Shown here one piece after another: positions 37,521 through 47,050 of a DNA stretch of 64,000 nt (position 1 is its first letter; each line of letters opens with the position of its first letter). The stretch comes from Rhodothermales bacterium (GTDB lineage: Bacteria; Bacteroidota; Rhodothermia; Rhodothermales; UBA10348), in assembly GCA_028284865.1 (NCBI GenBank), contig JANQQV010000020.1, forward strand, positions 372,001-436,000. Reading direction: 5' to 3'. The position numbers and the translations under genes were made by a program. The notes under the pieces were generated by a model. It was not told the origin of the DNA. It was given only the letters and a program-made list of their open reading frames with translations, and ran no database searches.

Positions 37521-38723
37521 GTGGACGCTATACTGTCCGCTCACCTATCCAAGCGATTCATGCCCCTTCCCGACCTTCGTGCCCAGGCCACTTCGAGAAC
37601 GGCCGACGAGCTGGTTAAGCATCTGAATGCGTTCGAGCTCGATCTCAAGTTCAGTGCAGGTATCTGGTTTCTCTCCCCTGCAGACAGCCGATTCCACGGC
37701 AAATACAAGCCCGACCTGCCCATCGAGGCCCGTCTGGAGGTTGCTGCCAGTCTGAAGGATTATGGCCTGGGTGCGCTCGAAGCTCACTATCCGAACGAGA
37801 TCAACGAGGACAACGTGGATCTCTGGATGGACTTTCAGAGGGATACCGGGATTCGTCTCGTGACGGTCATTCCCCTGCTTTTCTACGATCCGCAGTTTGA
37901 ATTCGGCTCCCTGTCGAACCCGGATGCTGCACCCCGCAGAGTCGCCATCGAGCGTGCAAAAGAAGCCTTCCGTATGGCTCAGCGTGTTGGCGCCGATTTC
38001 TCGGTCATCTGGGCGGGGATTGATGGCTACGAGAATCCGTTCGGCATTGACCTGGCCGGGATGCGACAGCGATTCGTCGAGGGGATGGCCGAAGCGATTG
38101 ACGAGGTGCCAGGGACTCGAGTCGCGTTCGAGCCCAAGCCTTACGAGCCCAGAGGTCGCCTTCTCTATGGACTGACACCCGAAGGCGTATTGCTTGGTCA
38201 TCAGGTTGAAGCCCAGCTCAGCAACCCGCAAAATCGATCCCTCCTGAACGACGGACACAAGTTGGTGTGCATGAACCCGGAAGTGGGCCATGTCCTGATG
38301 GGCTTCGAAGATCTACCCTACGCACTTTCCTGGCCGCTCTCGGAAGGTCGCCTGGCCCACACGCACTGGAATAGCCAGCCACTTGGCAACTACGATCAGG
38401 ATCTGAATGTGGGCGTGATTTCGCCCGAACAGATGGAAGCGGGGCTCTATACCCTGAAGATGCACGGGTATTCGGAGTGGTTTGGAATCGACATCAATCC
38501 AGAGCGCATGCCGGTAGATGTCGCTCTCAAGAATTCCATGGATGCCCTCCGGGCGGCGAACGATCGCATCAATGGACTCGACCATGCGGCTGTCATCGAG
38601 GCGGCAGAGAATCCTTCGAAGCATCGCGGTTGGCTCGAAGCCTATTTGATCCGTCAACGAGCTCCCCGTGGATCGTCACTGCCGCCGATCGATCAGGCGC
38701 TTTCCACGTCAACGGGCGACTAG
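37521..38723 (+). CDS. Xylose isomerase-like TIM-barrel sugar isomerase
   Basis: FSAGIWFLSPADSRFHGKY, WAGIDGYENPFGID, FEPKPYEPRGRLLYGLTPEG; 3 bp upstream of a xylulokinase gene. Start could be 37560. Confidence 0.8.
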   Translation: MDAILSAHLSKRFMPLPDLRAQATSRTADELVKHLNAFELDLKFSAGIWFLSPADSRFHGKYKPDLPIEARLEVAASLKDYGLGALEAHYPNEINEDNVDLWMDFQRDTGIRLVTVIPLLFYDPQFEFGSLSNPDAAPRRVAIERAKEAFRMAQRVGADFSVIWAGIDGYENPFGIDLAGMRQRFVEGMAEAIDEVPGTRVAFEPKPYEPRGRLLYGLTPEGVLLGHQVEAQLSNPQNRSLLNDGHKLVCMNPEVGHVLMGFEDLPYALSWPLSEGRLAHTHWNSQPLGNYDQDLNVGVISPEQMEAGLYTLKMHGYSEWFGIDINPERMPVDVALKNSMDALRAANDRINGLDHAAVIEAAENPSKHRGWLEAYLIRQRAPRGSSLPPIDQALSTSTGD

Positions 38724-38726
38724 ACC

Positions 38727-40202
38727 ATGTGGCTGGGCATTGACGTCTCGACAACGGCCAGCAAGGCACTCCTTCTCGATGAAGAAGGAGTCGTCAGAGC
38801 TGTTGGGCGATCCGCACACACGCTCCAAACGCCGCGGCCGGGCTGGAGTGAACAAAGTCCGGACGAATGGTGGCGCGCCACCCAACACGCCATCCGGGAA
38901 GCCTGCGAGGAAGCAGGGTGCACCGGAGATGACATTCGCGGCGTTGGTCTTTCCGGCCAAATGCACGGTCTGGTTGCTCTCGATGGAGACCAGAACCCGA
39001 TCCGGCCTGCCATCCTTTGGAATGATGGCCGTGCAGCCGACGAGTGCGATCTCATCAGGGCGCGCTTGGGTCTCGGATCTCTGATTCGACACACTGGCAA
39101 TGATGCGTTCGCCGGCTTCACGGCGCCCAAACTGCTGTGGATGCGAACCCATGAACCCGACTTGTTCGATCGTATCCAACACGTTCTGCTTCCCAAAGAT
39201 TACATCCGCTTGAAGCTGAGCGGTGAACTGGCCACGGATCGAGCCGGAGCCGGTGGTACGTTGCTGCTCGACCTCGAATCACGCGATTGGTCCGAGCCGG
39301 TCCTGAAAGCCCTGGAGCTACCAATGGAGTGGTTTCCAAGAACATACGAGGGTACGGACATGACGGGACGGGTCAGCGCCGACGCCGCCCGCTTGACCGG
39401 CCTCAAAGCGGGCACGCCGATTGTTGCTGGCGGCGGCGATCAGGCCGCGCAAGCGGTCGGCGTCGGCGCCATCAAACCTGATGTCTTCGCGCTCACCATC
39501 GGGACTTCTGGCGTCGTATTTGCCCCGACCGAACAGCCTTTCGTGGACCCTCATGGCCGGGTTCATGCCTTTCCTAATGCGATCCCGGACATGTGGCATG
39601 TCATGGGAGTCATGCTTTCTGCCGCAGGCAGTTTGCAGTGGTATCGCGATACGCTGGCACCAGGAGTCGGTTTTGACGAACTCATTGCAGAAGCAGACTC
39701 CATTTCTCCTGGATCAGAGGGTCTGACTTTCCTGCCGTACCTCAGCGGCGAGCGCACGCCGCATGCCAACCCGAATGCCCGAGGTGCCTTTATCGGTCTC
39801 TCGTTGGCCCACTCCCGCGGACACCTGACGAGAGCTGTCCTGGAGGGCGTGGCGTTCGGCCTGAAGGATAATCTCGAGTTACTTCGGAACGCAGGACTGG
39901 CGATGCCCGCCGAACTTCGGGCCAGCGGAGGCGCCATGGGAAGTGCACTTTGGGGACAAATCCTGTCTGACGTCCTAGCCATCTCGCTGGTTACCGTGGA
40001 TGCCTCGGAGGGCGCCGCCTTGGGCGCAGCCATGTTGGCCGGCACGGGCTGTGGCGGTTGGGCAAACATCGATGAAGCTGCGAAAAACACAGTCCGGACT
40101 GGACCGATCATCGCGCCTTCAGCAACCGGGTCTGCTTCTTACTCCGCCGCGTACGAGCGATTCACATCGTTGTATCCGGCCTTGCATCCCTCAACTGATT
40201 GA
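38727..40202 (+). CDS. xylB: Xylulokinase (FGGY family)
   Basis: MWLGIDVSTTASKALLLDEEG, GLSGQMHGLVALD, ILWNDGRAADEC, LPYLSGERTPHANPNARGAFIGLS. Confidence 0.93.
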   Translation: MWLGIDVSTTASKALLLDEEGVVRAVGRSAHTLQTPRPGWSEQSPDEWWRATQHAIREACEEAGCTGDDIRGVGLSGQMHGLVALDGDQNPIRPAILWNDGRAADECDLIRARLGLGSLIRHTGNDAFAGFTAPKLLWMRTHEPDLFDRIQHVLLPKDYIRLKLSGELATDRAGAGGTLLLDLESRDWSEPVLKALELPMEWFPRTYEGTDMTGRVSADAARLTGLKAGTPIVAGGGDQAAQAVGVGAIKPDVFALTIGTSGVVFAPTEQPFVDPHGRVHAFPNAIPDMWHVMGVMLSAAGSLQWYRDTLAPGVGFDELIAEADSISPGSEGLTFLPYLSGERTPHANPNARGAFIGLSLAHSRGHLTRAVLEGVAFGLKDNLELLRNAGLAMPAELRASGGAMGSALWGQILSDVLAISLVTVDASEGAALGAAMLAGTGCGGWANIDEAAKNTVRTGPIIAPSATGSASYSAAYERFTSLYPALHPSTD

Positions 40203-40351
40203 GTCAGCGCGTCCAATCCGCTCAATGGACGACGTGACGAATTGATGGTTCGATCCTAGATTTGAGGTTCGTTCTCGCTCCTGCATGCATAATTGCTGCG
40301 CGCGGGATCGTGATGCGTTCGCTTCGCCCCTCAAGGATCCTCACCCAGATC

Positions 40352-41221
40352 ATGCGAAAACACTCTCTGATTCATTCTTCGCTAATGGCCATCGTTCTCC
40401 TCGCGCTCACCGGCTGTGGACCCGTAGACGAGGCCCTGTCCGATGAGGACCCATCTTGGGAGACCACCTTCTTCGACGATTTCGACACGTTCAATCCTGA
40501 GAACTGGCAAGATCAGATCCTTTGGGTGAACGACGAAGATCAATGCTACCTGCGTGACGGGGAGCATGGTACGCGCGAAGTCTCGGACGGCACCCTCAAG
40601 GTGAGAGTCATTGATTTGGGCGAGCCCGTTGAATGCGACAACATGAGCAAGACGGGAGAGCAGCATCCACCCACTCGATATGTGGCCGGCCGGATTGCGT
40701 CCAAGAACTTGAAGGAATTCTCCGAAGGCCGGTGGACCGCCCGCCTGAAAGTTGAAGGCAGTGGTTCGGACGGGATGTTTCCGGCCTGGTGGCTACTGGG
40801 AGCGCGCAACAACGAGCCCCCGGTCCAGGAGGATGATGAGACGGTTTGCTGGCCTCAATTCGGGTCAGGGGAAATCGACATTTTCGAGCATCATGGGACG
40901 GCCGCTCCTGAAGACAAGTATGTTGCTCGATCCATCATCGAATTGACCGATGAGCCCTGCAACGGAGATTGGTGGACCTACCAACGAAATCTTGAAGCGG
41001 ATTTGGACGAGTTTCAGGAGTACGGAGTCGAATGGGCCGGTGACGATCTCATCTTTCTGTTGAACGGTCAGGAGGTCGCCCGAAACGATAGCCTTGGGAC
41101 CGTGATCACGGAGCCCATGTTCGCCATCCTGAACTTTGCCAAGATCGACGCCTCACCCATGGACACCACCTGGACCATGGAAGTCGATTGGGTCAAGCAC
41201 GAGCGACGCATCGCCGATTGA
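40352..41221 (+). CDS. GH16 family glycoside hydrolase lipoprotein
   Basis: Lipobox LALTGC; FFDDFDTFNPENW; FGSGEIDIFEHHG catalytic motif. Confidence 0.88.
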   Translation: MRKHSLIHSSLMAIVLLALTGCGPVDEALSDEDPSWETTFFDDFDTFNPENWQDQILWVNDEDQCYLRDGEHGTREVSDGTLKVRVIDLGEPVECDNMSKTGEQHPPTRYVAGRIASKNLKEFSEGRWTARLKVEGSGSDGMFPAWWLLGARNNEPPVQEDDETVCWPQFGSGEIDIFEHHGTAAPEDKYVARSIIELTDEPCNGDWWTYQRNLEADLDEFQEYGVEWAGDDLIFLLNGQEVARNDSLGTVITEPMFAILNFAKIDASPMDTTWTMEVDWVKHERRIAD

Positions 41222-41283
41222 GAATCGAGCGTGGCTCGAGGGCAAAGTCGTCAATCGACCCCTGCCCTACTTGGAGATCTGCG

Positions 41284-41820
41284 TCACCAGTACTCCGGGT
41301 GATCAAACCCAGGCACGCATTGGCCACGCTCGGTGATTCGGGGAAGGGCTGAGCCATCCAGGGTCTGCCCCAGCCATCCGTGGGGCAAAGACAATGGATG
41401 TGGCGCAGCAATCAGAGACTCTGTGATCGGTTCGTATCCAAATCGCTTGTAATAGGATGGATCGCCATACGTGATGGTGATCACCTTGCTTTGTGAGCGT
41501 AGTTCGTCCAGGCCGTGTCGGATCAGACGCGACCCAACTCCACTGCCTTGGAATTCCGGGTGCACGGCCACCGGTGCCAACAACCAGATCGGATCCCGAT
41601 CCGCATAGCTGACGCTGGAGAAGAAGATGCCCCCAGCCAGCTGCTGCTGATCCACTGCCACGAATCCGAATACCTGCTGGCCATCTTCTGCATCAACAAG
41701 GTCTTGAGTCAACTTTCGGATGACGCGCCCCTCCTCCTCTCCTTCCGAAGCAGTAAACGTGTCGGCGAACACCGTGACGACTTCGGGGCCGTCGGGTGTG
41801 ACGAATTGTCTGAGTTCCAT
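41284..41820 (-). CDS. GNAT family N-acetyltransferase
   Basis: LAPVAVHPEFQGSGVGSRLIRHGLDELRSQ...YGDPSYYKRFGYEP. Confidence 0.9.
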   Translation of the reverse strand: MELRQFVTPDGPEVVTVFADTFTASEGEEEGRVIRKLTQDLVDAEDGQQVFGFVAVDQQQLAGGIFFSSVSYADRDPIWLLAPVAVHPEFQGSGVGSRLIRHGLDELRSQSKVITITYGDPSYYKRFGYEPITESLIAAPHPLSLPHGWLGQTLDGSALPRITERGQCVPGFDHPEYW

Positions 41821-41899
41821 GCGATCTGAAGTGCGTACAACGGTCCGAAATGACCCGCCTTCTGAGGGGCGATGGCAAGGTCACATGGCTAAAATGGGG

Positions 41900-42397
41900 T
41901 CAATGATCGTCCAGATCAAGCTTCAATTGAGGCAGAAATCGCCCAGGGATGCTGCCAGACGCAGTTTCGCCAACCCGAATAGCGCCAAATGCTTGGTAGA
42001 ATGCCTCTGCGCCGGGGTCACTCTGAATATGCAACGTTGTGATCTGCTCATTCGCAGACCAGGAAGTCACGGCCTCCATCAGCGAACGTCCCACGCCTTT
42101 TCCCACATGAGCCGGGGCAACAAACAGAGCATCTAGATCGCCCGACCCGTCCTCAAGACGCTCAACGGCCGCATATCCGACTAGACCTTCGTTCGATTCC
42201 GCCACCAAATAGTGGTACCGCGGATCTTCCAATTGCGAACTAGGAACGGTCAGCTCTTCGCGACATGCCTCCATGAAGGCATCCGAATAACCATGAATGG
42301 CCTTGGAGCGTAAGGCAATATCGCTCAAGGTCTCGGCGTCGTCCGGCCGCCCTTTACGGATAATCCAGTCCCCTCGTGACTCCTTCTCGCTGTCCAT
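41900..42397 (-). CDS. GNAT family N-acetyltransferase
   Basis: LDALFVAPAHVGKGVGRSLMEAVTSWSANEQITTLHIQSDPGAEAFYQAFGA. Confidence 0.9.
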   Translation of the reverse strand: MDSEKESRGDWIIRKGRPDDAETLSDIALRSKAIHGYSDAFMEACREELTVPSSQLEDPRYHYLVAESNEGLVGYAAVERLEDGSGDLDALFVAPAHVGKGVGRSLMEAVTSWSANEQITTLHIQSDPGAEAFYQAFGAIRVGETASGSIPGRFLPQLKLDLDDH

Positions 42398-42415
42398 TTC
42401 AGAAGAACCGTGATG

Positions 42416-42754
42416 CTACTCAATCCACATCCAATCGATCAACGGACCGTCATCCGACGCGGCCACGCTGACCTGGACCAGTATTTCGTCATCGTGCGCT
42501 TTGGATGTCAGCACGTACAGGAATACCGGTTGGCCTGATCGCATGAACGAGCCGAGGTAACGACGACGCTCAATGGCTCTGAGCGGACCACCCAGGTCGC
42601 GGGAGGCGTTGACGAATGCCTCTGCTGAAACCTGTTGCCGGAAAGACTCCGAGACAATGTTGCTGAAGAGCGCATAGTCCCCCGAAGCGTGTGCTTTCAA
42701 TGCCTCGACAACCAGCGGGTCGACTTCCGTATGATGTATGGGTTCGATGCTCAT
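42416..42754 (-). CDS. Hypothetical small protein (DUF3887-like)
   Basis: 112-aa ORF in series with neighbouring genes. Confidence 0.5.
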   Translation of the reverse strand: MSIEPIHHTEVDPLVVEALKAHASGDYALFSNIVSESFRQQVSAEAFVNASRDLGGPLRAIERRRYLGSFMRSGQPVFLYVLTSKAHDDEILVQVSVAASDDGPLIDWMWIE

Positions 42755-42764
42755 GGCGCACGTC

Positions 42765-42911
42765 TTATTCGCCGGACATCAACTGCTCCCGACGATCATA
42801 CCCCAAACCAAAAACGATACCAAGAGCAATCCCCAGTCCGACATTGCCGAGCGCTGCACCCAGCGCAACGCCAAGGGCAAGGCCGATTCCAACTCCTTTG
42901 TTCTTCTGCAT
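42765..42911 (-). CDS. Small Gly-rich (glycine-zipper-like) membrane protein, 48 aa
   Basis: MQKNKGVGIGLALGVALGAALGNVGLGIALGIVFGLGYDRREQLMSGE read directly from the minus strand; below the ORF track length cut-off. Confidence 0.6.
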   Translation of the reverse strand: MQKNKGVGIGLALGVALGAALGNVGLGIALGIVFGLGYDRREQLMSGE

Positions 42912-43019
42912 GTCAACTTGCTCAACTGATTGATTCAATGCTAGGCCTACGATGTCCGACGCAGCGAAGTTACCCTTATGACCGAGGCGGGAGTCGATTC
43001 GACCTTGAACATTGAATCA

Positions 43020-43385
43020 TCAAATCTCGCCCGCCTGCTTCTCATCAATCAGCGAGAAGATGTTGCCGGAAGGATCCCACACGGAGCAGGTCCTTCCTCC
43101 CCATTCGTGGACTTCAATGCCGGAAGTCTTGAACCCAGCGGAGACAACACGCTCGATCACCTCATCAAGGGCATCCGTCGCGATGAATAGGCCTGAGTGA
43201 CCCGAACCGAAGTACTCTTCCGTCCACTCGTAGACTTTCAACACCATCCCGCCCAGGTTGTAGTTCGTAAATCGGTGCGGGGTACTTGCGAAATCACGGT
43301 CGACGCTCAAACCGATCACGTCCTCGTAGAAAACCTTGGAAGCCGCGTAGTCTTTGGCATGGAATGACGTGAATAGAGCTTTCAT
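43020..43385 (-). CDS. VOC (glyoxalase) family protein
   Basis: MKALFTSFHAKDYAASKVFYEDVIGLSV...CSVWDPSGNIFSLIDEKQ. Confidence 0.87.
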   Translation of the reverse strand: MKALFTSFHAKDYAASKVFYEDVIGLSVDRDFASTPHRFTNYNLGGMVLKVYEWTEEYFGSGHSGLFIATDALDEVIERVVSAGFKTSGIEVHEWGGRTCSVWDPSGNIFSLIDEKQAGEI

Positions 43386-43478
43386 GGCGTGCTTTGTTCG
43401 ATGAACGGGACGGCACCGCGTTGGTCGCGATCGTAGCTTTCTCAGGTTAGTCTTCGCCAAGCCACTCCGCAACCGTCC

Positions 43479-44600
43479 ATGGGCCGTTCATTCACATACC
43501 TGATTCTGCTCTTGCTGGCGATTCCTATGGTGGCCTGCTCAAGCTCTCCTACCGACTCGGGAGATTCGGACGAGCCTGACTTCCCAACAGCTGAGCAAGT
43601 CTTGGCCGCCATGGGAGACGGTTTCAACCTGGGAAATGTATTCGAGAATGGAGGCAATCCACCCACATTCGGAGCGTCTCAACCTGTCATAGCGGCTTAC
43701 GAATTGGCTGGCATGCAGCACGTGCGCATCCCGGTGACATGGATGGACGAGTTCGGTGGAGATCATCTTGCCGATCAGGACGGAAACGTCAATTTCAGCC
43801 ATTCCCGATTCCAGGAGCTCAAGCGAACCATCGATTTCGCCCTGGCCCGTGATCTGTACGTCATTATCAACGCCCATCACGAGCGATCCTTCAAGGAGCA
43901 CTACGACGGAAGCGCAGCATTCGACAACCGGTTCACGACGCTCTGGACGAACATTGCCAACTACTTCGCGGACTACGACCACCGGCTGGTTTTCGAGTTG
44001 TTGAACGAGCCTGAAGGAGCTTTTGGTGGTTGGGGTGGCTCGGTCGGACCCACGGATCCACTGGGATACGAGCGAACCCGTCACATCTACCAGATCGGCG
44101 TCCAAGCCGTTCGCGCTACCGGAGGAACCAATGCGCAGCGGACGATTCTCATCGGTACCAATGTGCATGGAAATCACCAGTACATCGACGAAGTCTATCC
44201 GACTATCGCGGCCGTGCCCGGTGGCGGCAGTGATCCCTACATCGCCATCGAACTCCATACCTACGATCCGTGGGAGTTCTGTGGTCAGGATGGCAGCAAC
44301 AGCGCCTTTCCAGGTGTCCAGGCCATTGAAAGCGGGATGCGCAGCGTCATCGCTCATGCCCGGACACTGGGCGTGCCGGTCCACTATGGCGAATTCGGGG
44401 TCGGACGTCGCGAGGATCAGTCAGCGCGCAATACGGACCTGGTCAGAAGCTTCTATCGCACCATCGCCCGTGTTGCCCGCGAAGAGAACATTCCGCATTC
44501 TGCCTGGGACGATCGCGGTTGGTTCGGCCTCGTGACCGGCAATAGCCAGTCAGGCTACGAATTCCTGTACGATATCGTACCCACCATGCTGGAAGACTGA
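43479..44600 (+). CDS. GH5 family (cellulase-like) glycoside hydrolase lipoprotein
   Basis: Lipobox PMVACS; FNLGNVFENGG, HVRIPVTW, YVIINAHHER, VFELLNEPEG, PVHYGEFG. Confidence 0.93.
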   Translation: MGRSFTYLILLLLAIPMVACSSSPTDSGDSDEPDFPTAEQVLAAMGDGFNLGNVFENGGNPPTFGASQPVIAAYELAGMQHVRIPVTWMDEFGGDHLADQDGNVNFSHSRFQELKRTIDFALARDLYVIINAHHERSFKEHYDGSAAFDNRFTTLWTNIANYFADYDHRLVFELLNEPEGAFGGWGGSVGPTDPLGYERTRHIYQIGVQAVRATGGTNAQRTILIGTNVHGNHQYIDEVYPTIAAVPGGGSDPYIAIELHTYDPWEFCGQDGSNSAFPGVQAIESGMRSVIAHARTLGVPVHYGEFGVGRREDQSARNTDLVRSFYRTIARVAREENIPHSAWDDRGWFGLVTGNSQSGYEFLYDIVPTMLED

Positions 44601-44618
44601 GCTGGATGAGGCATTCAG

Positions 44619-44699
44619 CCGGCCAATTCTGTGCTCATCACGTTGCCGGCCGATTCTGGGCTCGTCACTTTACCGGCCGATTCTGGGCTCGTCATGCGA
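44619..44699. repeat. 27-bp tandem repeat, 3 copies
   Basis: CCGGCCAATTCTGTGCTCATCACGTTG / CCGGCCGATTCTGGGCTCGTCACTTTA / CCGGCCGATTCTGGGCTCGTCATGCGA. Confidence 0.92.
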
Positions 44700-45987
44700 C
44701 CAACTGCTTCAGCGCATCGACCAGCTTGGCGAGATCCGGGGGCAAGTTGTAAAGGGCCGGAGTCACGCGAACACAGTCGCCCGCGGCAACTCCAGTCCGC
44801 GCAACGGTGAATATTCCAAAGTCCTCGACCAGTTGACGAACCAATGCACGGTTTGCATCCCCTGACGTCCCGCCGTTCAAGCGGAAACTGGTGATGGCAC
44901 CAATCAGCTCGTCGTTTTCCGGTGTCAGGACATCCACACCTTCAACATCCCGAACTTCCTGAACCCATAGGTCGCGCAGATAGCGGATGCGTGCGTACTT
45001 GTTTTCCCAACCGATCGATTCCTGGAAATCCAGGGCGTCTGGCACAGTAAGGATGGTGGCGAAGTTCATCGTGCCCGTATGCAAGCGGCTGTAGATCGAA
45101 TCCAGACTTCCTGGGTCGCCATGCGCCCGGTCGATGCCACTCAGACCAGCTTCGCGGATCACCATGGCCCCGACACCAATAGGCGCACCGATCCACTTGT
45201 GCAGATTCAATCCCACGTAGTCGGCACCGAACCCGTCGATATCGAGCGGAATGTGGCCCCAGGAATGGGCGGCATCCACTACGACATCGATCCCTCGTGA
45301 ACGAGCGAGCGCTGTGATCTCTCGAACCGGATGAATCAGGCCCGTCTTGTTGTTCGCGTGGGTCAGAAGCAGAAAACGCGTTCGCGGGTGCGCGTTCAAC
45401 GCTTCCCGATACGCCTCAACGATCTGCTCCACCGTCTCAGCAGGCTCAGGAATGACCAACCGAGCTACTTCAGCTCCCTTTCTGACGGCCAGCTCGTCCA
45501 TCGCCTGCTGCATGGCCGGATAATCCAGATCGGCATACATCACCGTCTCCCCTGGCTCCAGACGATTGTACTGACTGATCAATGCCTGAAGGGCTTCTGT
45601 CGCATTCCGTGAGAAGGCGATTTCGCCTGATGAGATGCCCAAAGCTGCAGCTACGCGTTCCGTGATGTCCCGGGCTTCCCGGTTGAAACGGGTACGTGCG
45701 TAGTAAGAACTCTCCCGATTAACGCGGATGGTGTTGCGATGGAATGCTTCCAATACCGGGGTCGCCATCATGCCCCAATAGCCGCCCTCTAGATTGGTGA
45801 CCTCGTCGGTGACGTCGTATTGAGCGGCGACCTGCTCCCAGTACGTTTCGTCACGTGCAACGACTGCCGCCGCATCGTGGCGTGCTGCAGGCATCGTCGG
45901 TCGGGGCCGTCCCGAGGCTGGGACCGGGAGAGCGAGCGCAGCCGAGGCCAGGCCAGCGCGACGTAGGAATTGGCGACGAGAGGTCAT
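44692..45987 (-). CDS. Aminotransferase class V-fold PLP-dependent enzyme with Tat-type signal
   Basis: MTSRRQFLRRAGLASAALALPVPASG; VVDAAHSWGHIPLDIDGFGADYVGLNLHKWIGAP (PLP-lysine motif). Confidence 0.9.
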   Translation of the reverse strand: MTSRRQFLRRAGLASAALALPVPASGRPRPTMPAARHDAAAVVARDETYWEQVAAQYDVTDEVTNLEGGYWGMMATPVLEAFHRNTIRVNRESSYYARTRFNREARDITERVAAALGISSGEIAFSRNATEALQALISQYNRLEPGETVMYADLDYPAMQQAMDELAVRKGAEVARLVIPEPAETVEQIVEAYREALNAHPRTRFLLLTHANNKTGLIHPVREITALARSRGIDVVVDAAHSWGHIPLDIDGFGADYVGLNLHKWIGAPIGVGAMVIREAGLSGIDRAHGDPGSLDSIYSRLHTGTMNFATILTVPDALDFQESIGWENKYARIRYLRDLWVQEVRDVEGVDVLTPENDELIGAITSFRLNGGTSGDANRALVRQLVEDFGIFTVARTGVAAGDCVRVTPALYNLPPDLAKLVDALKQLVA

Positions 45988-46009
45988 GGGTTGCGAAGAT
46001 TAGGCCGTG

Positions 46010-46888
46010 CTAATGGCGACGGAAAGCGAGGCCTTCCTTGAAGTCATCAGATCCGTCTTTCCGTACCAATTCCCCACCGCACATGTTGCAGCATCGTGCG
46101 TCATCCTCATGCCCCTCCTTCATGCAATGGGGGCACACACGTGGATTGACACCTCGTTTGGCGTTGATGAGCTCGGCGGACACGATCCCGGTGGGTACGG
46201 CGATGATCGCATAGCCGGCAATCATGACCAAGGCGGCCATGAATTGGCCCAAATTGGTTGTTGGACTGATGTCTCCGTACCCGACTGTGGTAATCGTGAC
46301 AATCGCCCAGTAAATGCTCCTAGGGATACTGTCGAACTGGCTGGCTCCGGCCCCCCTCCCTTCGATCAGATACATGAACGATCCGATGACGATCACGGAG
46401 AGCAGCACGAAATACAGGAAAACGGCAATCTTCTGGCGGCTACGCAATAAGGCCGCAGAAATGATATCTCCCTGATACAGAAAGTTGTGCAGCTTGAAAA
46501 TCCTGAAGACCCTGAGTAGACGAAGCACACGGATGACGGCTCCGACCTGGGATCCAGCAAATAGCAGACTGAGATAGGTCGGTAGAATCGAGAGGAGATC
46601 AATGACGCCGTAAAAACTCGTGATGTACTTCAGCGGCCGCAGCGCACAGTAGATCCGGATCGCGTACTCGATGGTGAAGAAGACGGTGAAGATCCACTCC
46701 AACGCATAGAAGAGCTCGTGATACTGCGCATCCAGCGACGGAATACTCTCCAGAAAAACCGTCGTCACACTGGCCAGGATCATCACCAGGAGCCAGATAT
46801 CGAAGGTCCTCCCCGTTGACGAGTCGGCCTCGAAAATGATGTGATACAGCTTCGCCTGCAGGGGCGACAGTCGTCGTTCGCTTTTCAT
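46010..46888 (-). CDS. Kv-type potassium channel / ion transporter with C-terminal zinc ribbon
   Basis: Selectivity filter TVGYGD; S4-like RVLRLLRVFRIFKL; C-terminal CPHCMKEGHEDDARCCNMCGGEL. Confidence 0.92.
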   Translation of the reverse strand: MKSERRLSPLQAKLYHIIFEADSSTGRTFDIWLLVMILASVTTVFLESIPSLDAQYHELFYALEWIFTVFFTIEYAIRIYCALRPLKYITSFYGVIDLLSILPTYLSLLFAGSQVGAVIRVLRLLRVFRIFKLHNFLYQGDIISAALLRSRQKIAVFLYFVLLSVIVIGSFMYLIEGRGAGASQFDSIPRSIYWAIVTITTVGYGDISPTTNLGQFMAALVMIAGYAIIAVPTGIVSAELINAKRGVNPRVCPHCMKEGHEDDARCCNMCGGELVRKDGSDDFKEGLAFRRH

Positions 46889-46937
46889 GACGAAATGGCT
46901 AGATCGAGCACTTGTATTTCCGGCATCCCCCACGGCA

Positions 46938-47008
46938 GCCGTCCTTTCTCGGCCTTTCAGCTGAAAAGGACGGCCCTTGGGCATCATGCCCGGAATGATG
47001 CCCAAGGG
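46938..47008 (-). other. Two abutting hairpins in the leader of the ion-channel gene
   Basis: CCCTTGGGCATCAT-7nt-ATGATGCCCAAGGG immediately next to GCCGTCCTTT-17nt-AAAGGACGGC. Confidence 0.75.
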
Positions 47009-47050
47009 TAGGGTCCTTCCCCAAGTAGCGCAACCGGGGATTCTCGCACA

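Noticed and set aside
43539-44384. 281-aa minus-strand ORF
   Set aside because: Antisense to the well-supported GH5 gene
44619-44699. CRISPR interpretation of the 27-bp repeats
   Set aside because: Repeats are directly contiguous with no unique spacers, and no cas genes are nearby
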